A stretch of DNA of 64,000 nt from TMED8 sp038125725 (GTDB lineage: Bacteria > Pseudomonadota > Alphaproteobacteria > Rhodospirillales > Casp-alpha2): positions 62,001 through 126,000 of the forward strand of contig JAYPEK010000001.1 in the NCBI GenBank assembly GCA_038125725.1. The letters run 5' to 3'. This document shows, piece by piece, positions 18,723 through 26,971 of the stretch. The notes under the pieces are model-generated. The model was not told the origin of the DNA, did not search any database, and worked only from the letters and a program-made list of their open reading frames with translations. Both the position numbers and the translations under genes were made by a program. Position 1 is the first letter of the stretch. Every line of letters starts with the position of its first letter.

Positions 18723-19274
18723 ATGTTCATTCAAACGGAAAGCACGCCGAACCCGGCGACCTTGAAGTTCCTGCCCGGATGCGCGGTGATGACCCGCGGC
18801 ACCGCCAATTTCGCCGATGTGGAAGAGGCTCAGAACTCGCCGCTGGCGATGTCGCTGTTCGCCACCGAGGGCGTCTTGGGCGTCTTCCTCGGGTCCGATT
18901 TCATCACCGTCTCCAAGGCGCCGAACAAGGAATGGGACGTCATGAAGCCCCTGATCCTGGGCGCCATCATGGAGCACTTCCAGTCCGGCCGCCCGGTGAT
19001 CGAGGCCGAGGAAACCGCCGACGCCACCGCCGGCGGCGAGGACGAGGGCATCGTCGGCCAGATCAAGGAACTGATCGATACCCGCGTGCGTCCGGCCGTG
19101 GCCCAGGACGGCGGCGACATCATCTACAAGGGCTTCGAGGACGGCATCGTCTACCTGCACATGCAGGGCGCCTGCGCCGGCTGCCCGTCGTCGACCATGA
19201 CGCTGAAGCACGGCATCGAGAACATGCTGCGCTACTACGTGCCCGAAGTGCAGGAAGTGCGCGCCGTCGAATAG
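18723..19274 (+). CDS. NfuA/Nfu-type iron-sulfur cluster scaffold protein
   Basis: 183-residue Fe-S carrier. The N-terminal Nfu domain begins MFIQTESTPNPATLKFLPG, the standard opening, and contains SPLA and LGVFLGSDFITV. An acidic linker (about residues 95-107) leads to the NifU-like C-terminal domain with VAQDGGDI and the cluster-binding CxxC in GACAGCPSSTMTLKHGIE. It delivers assembled clusters to apoproteins such as MiaB or endonuclease III, both encoded in this window. It forms a single transcription unit by spacing. Confidence 0.95.
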   Translation: MFIQTESTPNPATLKFLPGCAVMTRGTANFADVEEAQNSPLAMSLFATEGVLGVFLGSDFITVSKAPNKEWDVMKPLILGAIMEHFQSGRPVIEAEETADATAGGEDEGIVGQIKELIDTRVRPAVAQDGGDIIYKGFEDGIVYLHMQGACAGCPSSTMTLKHGIENMLRYYVPEVQEVRAVE

Positions 19275-19341
19275 CCGAGTTATCCCCACCGGCCATTGGT
19301 TCTATCCCCAATTGAGACTGGAATCGCGTGCGGGGATTTGC

Positions 19342-19347
19342 TATATG
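19342..19347 (+). promoter_or_regulatory. Possible extended -10 upstream of the Bax-like gene
   Basis: TG-C-TATATG (TG at 19339-19340) resembles an extended -10, with TTGAGA at 19312 too distant to be a normal -35. It would leave a leader near 200 nt. The 276 bases between the Nfu gene and the ATG at 19551 hold no gene that I can support. Confidence 0.25.
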
Positions 19348-19550
19348 CGCGCCATAATAACGACGAAACGACAATAACGCCGAAACGGCGATTGCCGGCC
19401 AAAGGCTCTGGTTCGTTCAACAAGTTGAGGGACGGAACGAGAACCGAAAATTCCCAGGGATGAATGACACGCTTGTCAGCGGTTTCGGCCGTCATGCGGG
19501 CGCGGATACTTGTGGGACTTTGAAGTGGGTAGAGAGCCAGAGTTGATATC

Positions 19551-20627
19551 ATGGTAGGACGTTTTGAACGGGCCATTCCCGTGGCCGCCGCTGGGCTGGT
19601 GCTGGGGATGGTCGGATTGGCGGTCTTCGATCCGCCCGCCCCCCATACGCAGCGGCCGGTGGCCGTGTTGGAAAATCCCGCCGGGACCGAGCTGGACGGC
19701 TTCGACACCGCCGCGGGCCCGACGCTGCCGGCCGGGCTGATGCGCATCAATGCGCCGGGCAAGACGGCCGAATCGATCGTCGGCGGCATCAACGTCAAGC
19801 CGCGCGGCCAGGGCGCGAGCGCATCCAGCCTGCATACCGCCAAGGCCCTCGACGATACCTTCCAGCGCATCGGCTACGACCTGGATGCGGTGCGCGAAGG
19901 CGCGCTGCCGGTACCGCGGGTGTTCTTGGCCAGCCTGCCCAAGGATCTGTCGGAAGTTCGCCAGGCGCCGAAGCGCAAGGAAATCTTCTTCCGCTCGGTG
20001 CTGCCGCTGGTGCTGCAGGTCAATAACGAGATCCTCGCCGACCGCCAGCGGCTCTGGCGCCTGCACGCCGAGATCAAGAAGGGCCGCAAGCTTGCCGCCG
20101 TCGACCGCCTGTGGATGATCGTGTTGGCCGAGCGCTACAAAGTGAAGCGCGGCAACATCAAGGCGCTGTTGCAGCGTGTCGATATCGTGCCGCCGTCCAT
20201 GGCACTGGCACAGGCGGCCGAGGAAAGCGGCTGGGGCACGTCGCGCTTTTCGCGCCAGGGCAACGCCATCTTCGGCGAATGGACCTTCTCCGAAGCCGAC
20301 GGCCTGGTGCCGTCGGATCGCGACGAAGGCAAGACGCACCGGGTCAAGGTGTTCAAGAGCCTGCTGCATTCGGTCCGTGCCTATGCGCGCAACCTGAACA
20401 CCCACCGCGCCTACAAGGAATTCCGTGCCATGCGCCGTGACATGCGCCAAGACGGCGCCGAGCTCAGCGGCCGCAAGCTGGTGGAAACCCTGACGCGCTA
20501 TTCCGAACGCGGGCCGAAATACGTCAAGACGCTGCGCTCGATCATGACCGTCAACAAACTGAACCGCCTGGACGCGGCGCGCCTGAGCGCCGGCCGTCAG
20601 GCGGGCCGGGTCGCCTCCGCCATTTAA
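19551..20627 (+). CDS. Bax-like glucosaminidase-domain protein
   Basis: 358-residue exported protein. An uncleaved or cleavable N-terminal hydrophobic segment (VAAAGLVLGMVGLAVF, about residues 10-26) is followed by a low-complexity linker. The C-terminal enzyme domain starts near residue 115 (VPRVFLASLPKDL). It contains PSMALAQAAEESGWGTSRFS with the catalytic Glu of the GH73/Bax family, then GNAIFGEW. It likely cleaves peptidoglycan N-acetylglucosaminyl bonds in the periplasm. It is convergent with the polysaccharide deacetylase, stops 7 bases apart. Confidence 0.9.
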   Translation: MVGRFERAIPVAAAGLVLGMVGLAVFDPPAPHTQRPVAVLENPAGTELDGFDTAAGPTLPAGLMRINAPGKTAESIVGGINVKPRGQGASASSLHTAKALDDTFQRIGYDLDAVREGALPVPRVFLASLPKDLSEVRQAPKRKEIFFRSVLPLVLQVNNEILADRQRLWRLHAEIKKGRKLAAVDRLWMIVLAERYKVKRGNIKALLQRVDIVPPSMALAQAAEESGWGTSRFSRQGNAIFGEWTFSEADGLVPSDRDEGKTHRVKVFKSLLHSVRAYARNLNTHRAYKEFRAMRRDMRQDGAELSGRKLVETLTRYSERGPKYVKTLRSIMTVNKLNRLDAARLSAGRQAGRVASAI

Positions 20628-20634
20628 GTTGGGA

Positions 20635-21696
20635 TCACGGCCGGTAGTACTGCCGGCCGAACCAGCGCCAGCGTCCGTTCGGGCCGGGCAGCGTGCAGTT
20701 GAGCCGGGTGCGGCCCTTCGGAAACGCCTGGTCGATGCGCAGTTCGATCCTGGACGGACCGAGCTGCTCCACCTTTCCCCGCCCCGCATGCGATAAAAAA
20801 CAGGCCAGTTGGCTGAGCGAACCGACGTCGCGGCTGATGGTGAACCCCATGGCCGGCGGGTTGTCCGGCCCGGGTTCCGCATCGATCATCGGGTCGGGCG
20901 GCGTGATGTCGGTGACCGGCAGCGGCAGCGCATTGGCCGCCAGGCGCAGGCGCTCCAGGCTGCCGTACTTCTCGTTCATGGCGAAGCGCGGCAAGTAGTA
21001 GCGCCCGACGGTGTTGCCGATGACACCCGAATGCTGGCCGAAAGCGGCGACGAAGCTGGCGGCCTTGATCTGGTCGATGACCTTCAGGCTGGCCTCGCCG
21101 TAGGGATAGGCGAAGATGCCGGGCTTCAGGCCCAGTTCCGCCTGGAAGCGTTCGTTGGCGCCTTCGATCTCCTTTTGAATGCGTTCGGCGTCGGCCTTCG
21201 GCATGTGCAGATGCGACACCGTATGATGGCCGACGCTGGCGCCGCCTTCGCGCATCTCGCGCAATTGGTCCCAGGTCATGTGCTGGCCCGCGCCGCCGTC
21301 CAGGTGCGCGGTCGAGGCGAACACGGTCACCGGCAGGCCGGCGGCCTTGAACCGGGGCCAGGCCTCGGTGAAGACGGAACGGTAGGCGTCGTCGATGGTG
21401 ATGCCGACGGTGCGGTCGGGCAGGTCGTCGCCGGCGGCGACGCGCCGCACGATCTCCGGCACCGGCAGCACGTGATAGGCCCCGGACGTCAATTCCGCGA
21501 TATGGGCGTCGAGCTGTTCCAAGCGCACGTTGGTGGAGGGATACTCGTCCTCGCCGAAGCGGTGGTACATGATGACGACCGCCGATGAAGCCGCGGCGGC
21601 CGCCGCTGGCGCGAGCGCCGCCCAGCCGGCCAGTGCCAGAATGGCGGCACGAAGGGGTGAAAGTGGATGGCGTTCCGGTCTTTTGATTGAAGTCAT
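20635..21696 (-). CDS. Polysaccharide deacetylase-family protein (NodB/CE4), exported
   Basis: 353-residue protein with a Sec signal (Arg/Lys-rich start, LRAAILALAGWAALAPAAAA, cleavage after about residue 38). The CE4 core follows: VVIMYHRFG, the metal/base motif TIDDAY, and the His pair in VGHHTVSHLHMP. A beta-rich domain of about 120 residues follows the catalytic core. The substrate could be an exopolysaccharide or peptidoglycan N-acetyl group. The ATG at 21696 is chosen because it puts the signal peptide first. It lies tail-to-tail with the Bax-like gene. Confidence 0.92.
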   Translation of the reverse strand: MTSIKRPERHPLSPLRAAILALAGWAALAPAAAAAASSAVVIMYHRFGEDEYPSTNVRLEQLDAHIAELTSGAYHVLPVPEIVRRVAAGDDLPDRTVGITIDDAYRSVFTEAWPRFKAAGLPVTVFASTAHLDGGAGQHMTWDQLREMREGGASVGHHTVSHLHMPKADAERIQKEIEGANERFQAELGLKPGIFAYPYGEASLKVIDQIKAASFVAAFGQHSGVIGNTVGRYYLPRFAMNEKYGSLERLRLAANALPLPVTDITPPDPMIDAEPGPDNPPAMGFTISRDVGSLSQLACFLSHAGRGKVEQLGPSRIELRIDQAFPKGRTRLNCTLPGPNGRWRWFGRQYYRP

Positions 21697-21727
21697 GTTT
21701 ATTTTCCCGTACCGATGACCCGTATAC

Positions 21728-21756
21728 CTTGTACCCCGAGCTGCCGTTTTCCTCAA
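21728..21756 (-). promoter_or_regulatory. Predicted promoter for the polysaccharide deacetylase
   Basis: On the reverse strand TTGAGG (21756-21751), a 17-bp spacer and TACAAG (21733-21728) precede the start codon by about 30 bases. Confidence 0.35.
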
Positions 21757-21839
21757 CATAAGCAAGCTTTTCAGATGTTAACGGCGATACCGGGATTCCA
21801 CCGCCGTGCAACATGACGCCGGCTTCCGAGGCTTCGACC

Positions 21840-22541
21840 ATGGTCCGCATTCTCGCTCTCGACACCTCGACCGCCGCCTGTTCGGCGGCACTCTGGCGTG
21901 ACGGCGCGGTCGTTGCCCGGCGCTTCGAACTTATGGAGCGCGGCCACGCCGAACAGTTTATGCCCATGGTCGAGGCGGTGATGGCAGACGCCGGAGAAGA
22001 CCCGCTCGGCCTCGACCTGGTGGCGACCACCGTCGGGCCCGGCGCCTTCACCGGCCTCAGGCTCGGCCTCGCCGCGGCGCGCGCCCTGGCGCTGGCCGCC
22101 GGTGTCGGCACGCTCGGGCTGCGCACCACCGAGGCCCTGGCTGGCGCCCTGGCGGAGCAGGAGGGCGAGGCACCGATTGTCGCGGTGATCGATTCGAAAC
22201 GCGGCGACGTCTACACCGAGGTCTTCTCCGCCGCCGGCGAGCCGCTGGCCGGGCCGGAAGCGATCCCGCCCGCGGACCTGCCGGCGTTGCTGCGCGAAGC
22301 CGGGATTGTGCCCGGCCGCTGCCGGCTCTGCGGCGATGCGCAGGAGGCGGCCCGCGGCGTGTTGGATGCCGACGGCTGGACGGTCGAGACGACGAACGTG
22401 TTGCGGCCCGACGCGGCCCAGGTTGCGGCGTTGGCGGCGGCGCGCTGGCACCCGGGTGAAATGCCGGCCCGTCCGGCGCCCTTGTATCTGCGTCCGCCGG
22501 ACGCGGTGAAACCGAAGGACGGCGGCCGTCTCAGGCGTTAG
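21840..22541 (+). CDS. tsaB: tRNA threonylcarbamoyladenosine biosynthesis protein TsaB
   Basis: 233-residue inactive ASKHA-fold partner of TsaD in t6A37 tRNA modification. The N-terminus ILALDTSTAACSAALW and the segment TVGPGAFTGLRLGLAAARAL are the TsaB hallmarks. The RimI-type acetyltransferase often found next to it is absent. ATG 21840 (MVRILALD) is preferred to an upstream in-frame start because the conserved strand begins immediately. The 3' end overlaps the convergent TusA-like gene by 4 bases. Confidence 0.95.
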   Translation: MVRILALDTSTAACSAALWRDGAVVARRFELMERGHAEQFMPMVEAVMADAGEDPLGLDLVATTVGPGAFTGLRLGLAAARALALAAGVGTLGLRTTEALAGALAEQEGEAPIVAVIDSKRGDVYTEVFSAAGEPLAGPEAIPPADLPALLREAGIVPGRCRLCGDAQEAARGVLDADGWTVETTNVLRPDAAQVAALAAARWHPGEMPARPAPLYLRPPDAVKPKDGGRLRR

Positions 22542-22792
22542 TTTTTACGGATAACCAGACGGTGGACGCCGTCTTCGGGCTCGCCCGCTTCGGCTTCCAG
22601 CGACACCACGTCGTGGCCGTGGTCCTGGACGTTGCGGGGCACGTTGCCGAGCGGCTCCGAGCCCTTGAGCCGCACCTCAGCGGTCTCGCCGGGCGCCATT
22701 TTTTCCAACAGCAATTTGGTCCGGACGAAGGTCAGCGGGCAGACCTGGTCGGTGATATCCAAAAAATAATCGGCGTCGGTTGTTGCGTTCAT
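22538..22792 (-). CDS. TusA/SirA-family sulfur-carrier-like protein
   Basis: 84-residue protein of the TusA fold. Its single conserved Cys lies in DITDQVCPLTFVRTKLLLEK. Classical TusA has CPxP; here the fourth residue is Thr, a variant seen in non-tusA members whose roles include sulfur delivery and redox functions. An acidic C-terminus ends in VHRLVIRKN. The start is placed at MNATTD because the longer frame runs into the mucR promoter region. It is divergent from mucR and convergent with tsaB. Confidence 0.88.
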   Translation of the reverse strand: MNATTDADYFLDITDQVCPLTFVRTKLLLEKMAPGETAEVRLKGSEPLGNVPRNVQDHGHDVVSLEAEAGEPEDGVHRLVIRKN

Positions 22793-22819
22793 TTTCGCTT
22801 CGAATATTTGGTTACTTAC

Positions 22820-22849
22820 TTGATCGTATCTTCGATCTTCATATATAAC
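22820..22849 (+). promoter_or_regulatory. Predicted mucR promoter with an internal palindrome
   Basis: TTGATC (22820-22825) and TATAAC (22844-22849) are separated by 18 bp; TATATA at 22842 gives 16 bp. GATCG-TATCTT-CGATC (22822-22837) forms an inverted repeat inside the spacer. The region is distinctly A/T-rich against its surroundings, as expected for a MucR-family autoregulated promoter. Confidence 0.4.
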
Positions 22850-22937
22850 CAGAAATCGTTTCAGCAAGTTTTTTCCCTGTTCAGTACCCGCCGCGCCGCG
22901 TTCGGGCCGCCTGAACGATTGAAAGGTCTGCCAGATT

Positions 22938-23351
22938 ATGTCGGAACAGCCGAATATCAGTGAGCTCCTGGAATTCACCACGGAGATCGTTGCCGCCCAT
23001 GCGGGCAACAACACCGTCGCGCCGGAGGACCTACCGCGCCTGATCCAGGACGTTTATAAGACGCTGTCGGGTCTCGGTGGCGCCCAGCCCACCCAGGAGC
23101 GCCCCAAGCCGGCGGTGGCGGTGAAGAAATCGGTGTTCCCCGACTACATCGTCTGCCTCGAGGACGGCAAGAAACTGAAGATGCTCAAGCGCCACCTGAA
23201 GACCGCCTACAACATGTCGCCGGAAGACTACCGCGAGCGCTGGGGCCTGCCCGCCGATTACCCCATGGTGGCGCCCAATTATGCCAAGCACCGTTCCAAC
23301 CTGGCCAAGAAGATCGGTCTCGGGACCAAGCCGCGCGGCCGCGCCAAGTGA
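22938..23351 (+). CDS. MucR/Ros-family transcriptional regulator
   Basis: 137-residue DNA-binding protein. The N-terminal helical oligomerisation part is followed by the conserved core VCLEDGKKLKMLKRHLKTAY and WGLPADYPMVAPNYAKHRS. These proteins bind A/T-rich promoter DNA as higher-order oligomers and often repress their own gene, exopolysaccharide, motility and cell-cycle targets. Only one Cys is present in the zinc-finger-like region (CLED rather than CxxC), as in many MucR proteins. It is encoded alone behind an A/T-rich promoter. Confidence 0.95.
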   Translation: MSEQPNISELLEFTTEIVAAHAGNNTVAPEDLPRLIQDVYKTLSGLGGAQPTQERPKPAVAVKKSVFPDYIVCLEDGKKLKMLKRHLKTAYNMSPEDYRERWGLPADYPMVAPNYAKHRSNLAKKIGLGTKPRGRAK

Positions 23352-23467
23352 CCGGCGCCGCGACCGGGTGTCGCGGGCAGTGAGCAGCCGGCCATGTTTT
23401 GGCTTCAAATGTCGGCCATGTCGCCTATATTGATGGAAATATAAAAGACGGACCCGTGGGAAGCCTG

Positions 23468-23905
23468 ATGCCGGACACGCGAATCGAGCAGCTTTGCATC
23501 GCCAACAACATGAAGATGACCGAGCAGCGCCGCGTCATCGCGCAGGTGCTGTCCGATTCCGACGACCATCCCGACGTCGAGGAAGTGCACCGCCGCGCCA
23601 GCGAGATCGACGCGCGGATTTCCATCGCCACCGTCTACCGCACGGTGCGGCTGTGGGAGGAGGCGGGGATCCTCGACCGTCATGATTTCGGTGACGGCCG
23701 CTCGCGCTACGAAGAGGTCACGGACGAGCACCACGATCACCTGATCGACATGAAGACCGGCGCCGTGATCGAGTTTCAGAACCCGGAAATCGAGGCCTTG
23801 CAGGAAGCCATCGCGCGCGAACACGGCATGCGGTTGGTGGGGCACAGGCTCGAACTCTACGGCGTTGCCGCCGGCGCGCCGGACGACGGCGCGGACGAAT
23901 CTTGA
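23468..23905 (+). CDS. fur: Ferric uptake regulator family protein (Fur/Mur)
   Basis: 145-residue metal-dependent regulator. The winged helix contains KMTEQRRVIAQVLSDSDDHP and ISIATVYRTVRLWEEAGIL. The metal-binding core EEVTDEHHDHLIDMKTG is intact, and the C-terminal CxxC zinc motifs are absent as in alphaproteobacterial Fur/Mur. In this class the physiological metal can be manganese (Mur) rather than iron. ATG 23468 (MPDTRIEQLC) is preferred to a longer frame starting at 23399. A second Fur-superfamily gene (irr) and a Fur-box-like palindrome lie near 44.2-44.6 kb. Confidence 0.93.
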   Translation: MPDTRIEQLCIANNMKMTEQRRVIAQVLSDSDDHPDVEEVHRRASEIDARISIATVYRTVRLWEEAGILDRHDFGDGRSRYEEVTDEHHDHLIDMKTGAVIEFQNPEIEALQEAIAREHGMRLVGHRLELYGVAAGAPDDGADES

Positions 23906-23985
23906 CAGGCCATCCCTTGGTGCTAGTTTGCCGCGCGCTCGGCGGGTTTCCGCCGCAAGGCGCGCGGACCCGGTAGCGACATCCC

Positions 23986-25347
23986 TTGACCAAGAAACTT
24001 CATATCAAGTCCTACGGCTGTCAGATGAACGTCTATGACGCCGAGCGCATGACGGACCTTCTGGCGCCCATCGGCTACGAGGCCGTGGACGCGCCGGACG
24101 AGGCCGACCTGGTCATTCTCAACACCTGCCATATCCGCGAGAAGGCGGCCGAGAAGGTCTATTCCGATCTCGGCCGGCTGCGCCAGATCAAGGCCGCTCG
24201 CCCTGAAGCCGGCGCCATGGTGCTGGCTGTCGCCGGCTGCGTCGCGCAGGCCGAAGGCGATGAGATCCTTCGCCGCGCGCCCTACGTGGACATGGTGTTC
24301 GGCCCGCAGGCCTATCACAAGCTGCCGGAAATGGTCGCCCGCGTGCACCGCGAACAGGGCGCCGTGCTGGATACGGATTTTCCGGCCGAATCGAAGTTCG
24401 ACCATCTGCCGAAACCGGAAGCGCGCGGCCGCTATTCCGCCTTCCTCACCGTGCAGGAGGGCTGTGACAAATTCTGCACCTTTTGCGTCGTCCCCTATAC
24501 GCGCGGCGCCGAAACCTCGCGTCCCGCCGAGGCGGTGCTCGCCGATGCGCGCAATCTGGCCATGGGCGGGGTGCGCGAGATCACGCTCCTGGGCCAGAAC
24601 GTCAACGCCTACCACGGCGCCACGCCTGCTGGCGGCGAATGGAATCTCGGCCGGCTGATCGCCGAACTGGCCGACGTCGACGGCCTTGAGCGCATCCGTT
24701 ACACGACGTCCTATCCGGCCGAGGTCGATGACGAGCTGATCGCCGCTCACCGCGACGTGCCGGCGCTGATGCCCTATCTGCACCTGCCTTTGCAATCGGG
24801 TTCCGACCGCATCCTGCAGGCCATGAACCGGCGCCATGGCGCCGACGATTACCGGCGCCTCGCCGCGCGGCTGTTCGAGGCGCGCCCCGATTTGGCGCTG
24901 AGTTCCGATTTCATCGTCGGCTTCCCCGGCGAGACCGACGCCGATTTTCAGGCCACCCTCGACATGGTCGATGAAATCGGCTTCATCGGCGCCTATTCCT
25001 TCAAGTACAGCCCCCGCCCGGGCACCCCGGCGGCGGCGATGCCGAACCAGGTTCCGGACGCCGTCCGCGCCGAGCGGCTGCAGGTTTTGCAGGAAAAACT
25101 GAATGCCTGTCAGGCGCGCTTCAACGCCCGTTCCGTCGGCACCCGCATGCCGGTCCTGTTCGAGGGCGCCGGCCGCCATCCCGGCCAATTGGTCGGGCGT
25201 AGCCCCTACATGCAGGCCGTGCATGCCCAGGCGCCGGAAGAATTGATGGGCCGGATCGTCGAGCTCGAGATCGAGGCCGCGCATCCCAACAGCCTGTCCG
25301 GCCGTCTTGCGGCGGAAATCGTCGGCGGGCGGAGGGCTTCGGCTTGA
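23986..25347 (+). CDS. miaB: tRNA-2-methylthio-N6-dimethylallyladenosine synthase
   Basis: 453-residue radical-SAM methylthiotransferase modifying A37 of tRNAs that read UNN codons. The N-terminal UPF0004 domain has three cluster Cys (YGCQMN, NTCHIREKA and AGCVAQ). The radical-SAM motif is GCDKFCTFCVVPYTRG (CxxxCxxC). A TRAM domain closes the protein (SVGTRMPVLFEG to the end). Start codon is TTG at 23986; no ATG precedes the conserved HIKSYGCQMN. It begins a run miaB-phoH-ybeY-corC-lnt found widely in proteobacteria. Its stop overlaps the phoH start. Confidence 0.97.
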   Translation: MTKKLHIKSYGCQMNVYDAERMTDLLAPIGYEAVDAPDEADLVILNTCHIREKAAEKVYSDLGRLRQIKAARPEAGAMVLAVAGCVAQAEGDEILRRAPYVDMVFGPQAYHKLPEMVARVHREQGAVLDTDFPAESKFDHLPKPEARGRYSAFLTVQEGCDKFCTFCVVPYTRGAETSRPAEAVLADARNLAMGGVREITLLGQNVNAYHGATPAGGEWNLGRLIAELADVDGLERIRYTTSYPAEVDDELIAAHRDVPALMPYLHLPLQSGSDRILQAMNRRHGADDYRRLAARLFEARPDLALSSDFIVGFPGETDADFQATLDMVDEIGFIGAYSFKYSPRPGTPAAAMPNQVPDAVRAERLQVLQEKLNACQARFNARSVGTRMPVLFEGAGRHPGQLVGRSPYMQAVHAQAPEELMGRIVELEIEAAHPNSLSGRLAAEIVGGRRASA

Positions 25348-26417
25348 GCCGCGCGTCCGCGAAAAAGCCGTCGCGGCCGAACGGTGGCAAGGGAGGGCGC
25401 GTGCGGTCGGCCTCGGCGGAGCGGGTGTTCCAGGACAACGGCCTCGCCATCGAACTGTTCGGCCCGCATCACGCGCACCTGGCCCGCATCGAGCAGGTGC
25501 TCGGCGTGCAGCTTCTGGCGCGCGGCAACGAATTGACCATCGCCGGCCCCAAGGAAGCCGTCGCCGATGCCTGCTCGGCGCTCGATCATCTTTACGCGCG
25601 GCTGCAGGGTGGTCTCTCGGTCGACTTGGCAGAGGTCGACGCGGCGGTGCGCATGTCGACCGAGCCCGGCGCCATGGGCGCGCCGGATACGCTGACGGTA
25701 CACACCCGCGGCCGCGTGATCACGCCGCGCACCCCCAACCAGGCGGTCTACCTGAACGCCATCGACGAGGCCGAGCTGGTGTTCGGCATCGGCCCGGCCG
25801 GTACCGGCAAGACCTACCTGGCGGTGGCCAAGGCGGTGGAGCGGCTGGTGTCCGGCGACGTCGATCGCATCATTCTTTCGCGCCCGGCGGTGGAGGCCGG
25901 CGAGCAGCTCGGCTTCCTGCCCGGCGACATGCGCGAGAAGGTCGATCCCTATCTGCGGCCGCTCTACGACGCGCTCTACGACATGCTGCCCGGCCCGCAG
26001 GTGGTGAAGCGGCTGGAATCGGGCGAGATCGAGGTGGCGCCGCTGGCCTTCATGCGCGGCCGCACGCTGGCCAACGCCTTCGTCATCCTCGACGAGGCGC
26101 AGAACACCACCGCCGTACAGATGAAGATGTTTCTGACGCGGCTCGGCGAGAACTCGCGCATGGTCATTACCGGCGACCTGTCGCAGGTGGACCTGCCGCG
26201 CGGCGTGCGCTCGGGCCTGCGCGACGCCCAGGAAGTGCTGGGCCACGTGGAGGGCCTTCGGTTCATTACCTTCAACGAGACCGACGTGGTGCGCCATCCG
26301 CTGGTCGGGCGCATCGTCAATGCCTACGACCGCATGGACAGCCGCCGGCGCACCGGCGAGCGTTATCAAACCGACCAGAGCCTGGAAGACGATGACGGCA
26401 TTGGCGACGACTGCTGA
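25344..26417 (+). CDS. ybeZ: PhoH-family ATPase (YbeZ)
   Basis: 357-residue cytoplasmic ATPase associated with RNA metabolism and with the endonuclease YbeY. A KH-like N-terminal part precedes the P-loop GPAGTGKTYLAVAKAV; Walker B is FVILDEAQNT. TTG start overlaps the miaB stop as TTGA, suggesting translational coupling. The first 25 residues are basic and unconserved. The gene overlaps ybeY by 26 bases. Confidence 0.94.
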   Translation: MSRASAKKPSRPNGGKGGRVRSASAERVFQDNGLAIELFGPHHAHLARIEQVLGVQLLARGNELTIAGPKEAVADACSALDHLYARLQGGLSVDLAEVDAAVRMSTEPGAMGAPDTLTVHTRGRVITPRTPNQAVYLNAIDEAELVFGIGPAGTGKTYLAVAKAVERLVSGDVDRIILSRPAVEAGEQLGFLPGDMREKVDPYLRPLYDALYDMLPGPQVVKRLESGEIEVAPLAFMRGRTLANAFVILDEAQNTTAVQMKMFLTRLGENSRMVITGDLSQVDLPRGVRSGLRDAQEVLGHVEGLRFITFNETDVVRHPLVGRIVNAYDRMDSRRRTGERYQTDQSLEDDDGIGDDC

Positions 26418-26961
26418 CCCTTCCGGGCCGGGCCCGGGGCCGGACATCGACGTGACGGCGCCGGCCTGGCACGACTTCCTTCCCGAAGCCGAGACGCTGG
26501 CGCGCACCGCGGCGCTGGCTGCATGGTCCGGCGCCGAGGGCGCTTGGGCGGAACGGCTGCGGCGATTTCAGGTCGAGGTCTCGCTGCGCCTTGCCGACGA
26601 CGAAGAGGTGGCGGCGCTGAACGGCGATTACCGGGGCCGCGACGGCGCCACCAACGTGCTGTCGTTTCCGGCCGTCACGGCGGACGAACTGGACGGCCAT
26701 CCCCAGGGCGCACCGGTGCTGCTCGGCGATATCGTGCTCGCCCAGGGCGTCGTCGCCGACGAGGCCCGCCGGCAGGGAAAATCGCCCGCCGATCATTTCT
26801 GTCACCTCGTCGTTCATGGTATGCTACACCTCTTAGGATACGATCACGTCGAGGCGCGAGACGCGGAGATCATGGAGCGCTTGGAGACGACCCTTTTGGC
26901 GGGTCTTGGTATTGCCGATCCTTATGGTGCTGACGACGACGGCGCCGCCTCACGGCCGTGA
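26392..26961 (+). CDS. ybeY: Endoribonuclease/rRNA maturation factor YbeY
   Basis: 189-residue zinc metalloprotein required for 16S rRNA 3'-end maturation and ribosome quality control. The signature HGMLHLLGYDH carries the three zinc His residues; RGRDGATNVLSFP is the second conserved block. An N-terminal Pro/Gly-rich stretch of about 20 residues precedes the family domain. Start MTALATTADP at 26392 lies inside the ybeZ 3' end, a usual overlap for this pair. Confidence 0.96.
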   Translation: MTALATTADPSGPGPGPDIDVTAPAWHDFLPEAETLARTAALAAWSGAEGAWAERLRRFQVEVSLRLADDEEVAALNGDYRGRDGATNVLSFPAVTADELDGHPQGAPVLLGDIVLAQGVVADEARRQGKSPADHFCHLVVHGMLHLLGYDHVEARDAEIMERLETTLLAGLGIADPYGADDDGAASRP

Positions 26962-26971
26962 GCGCACGGCC

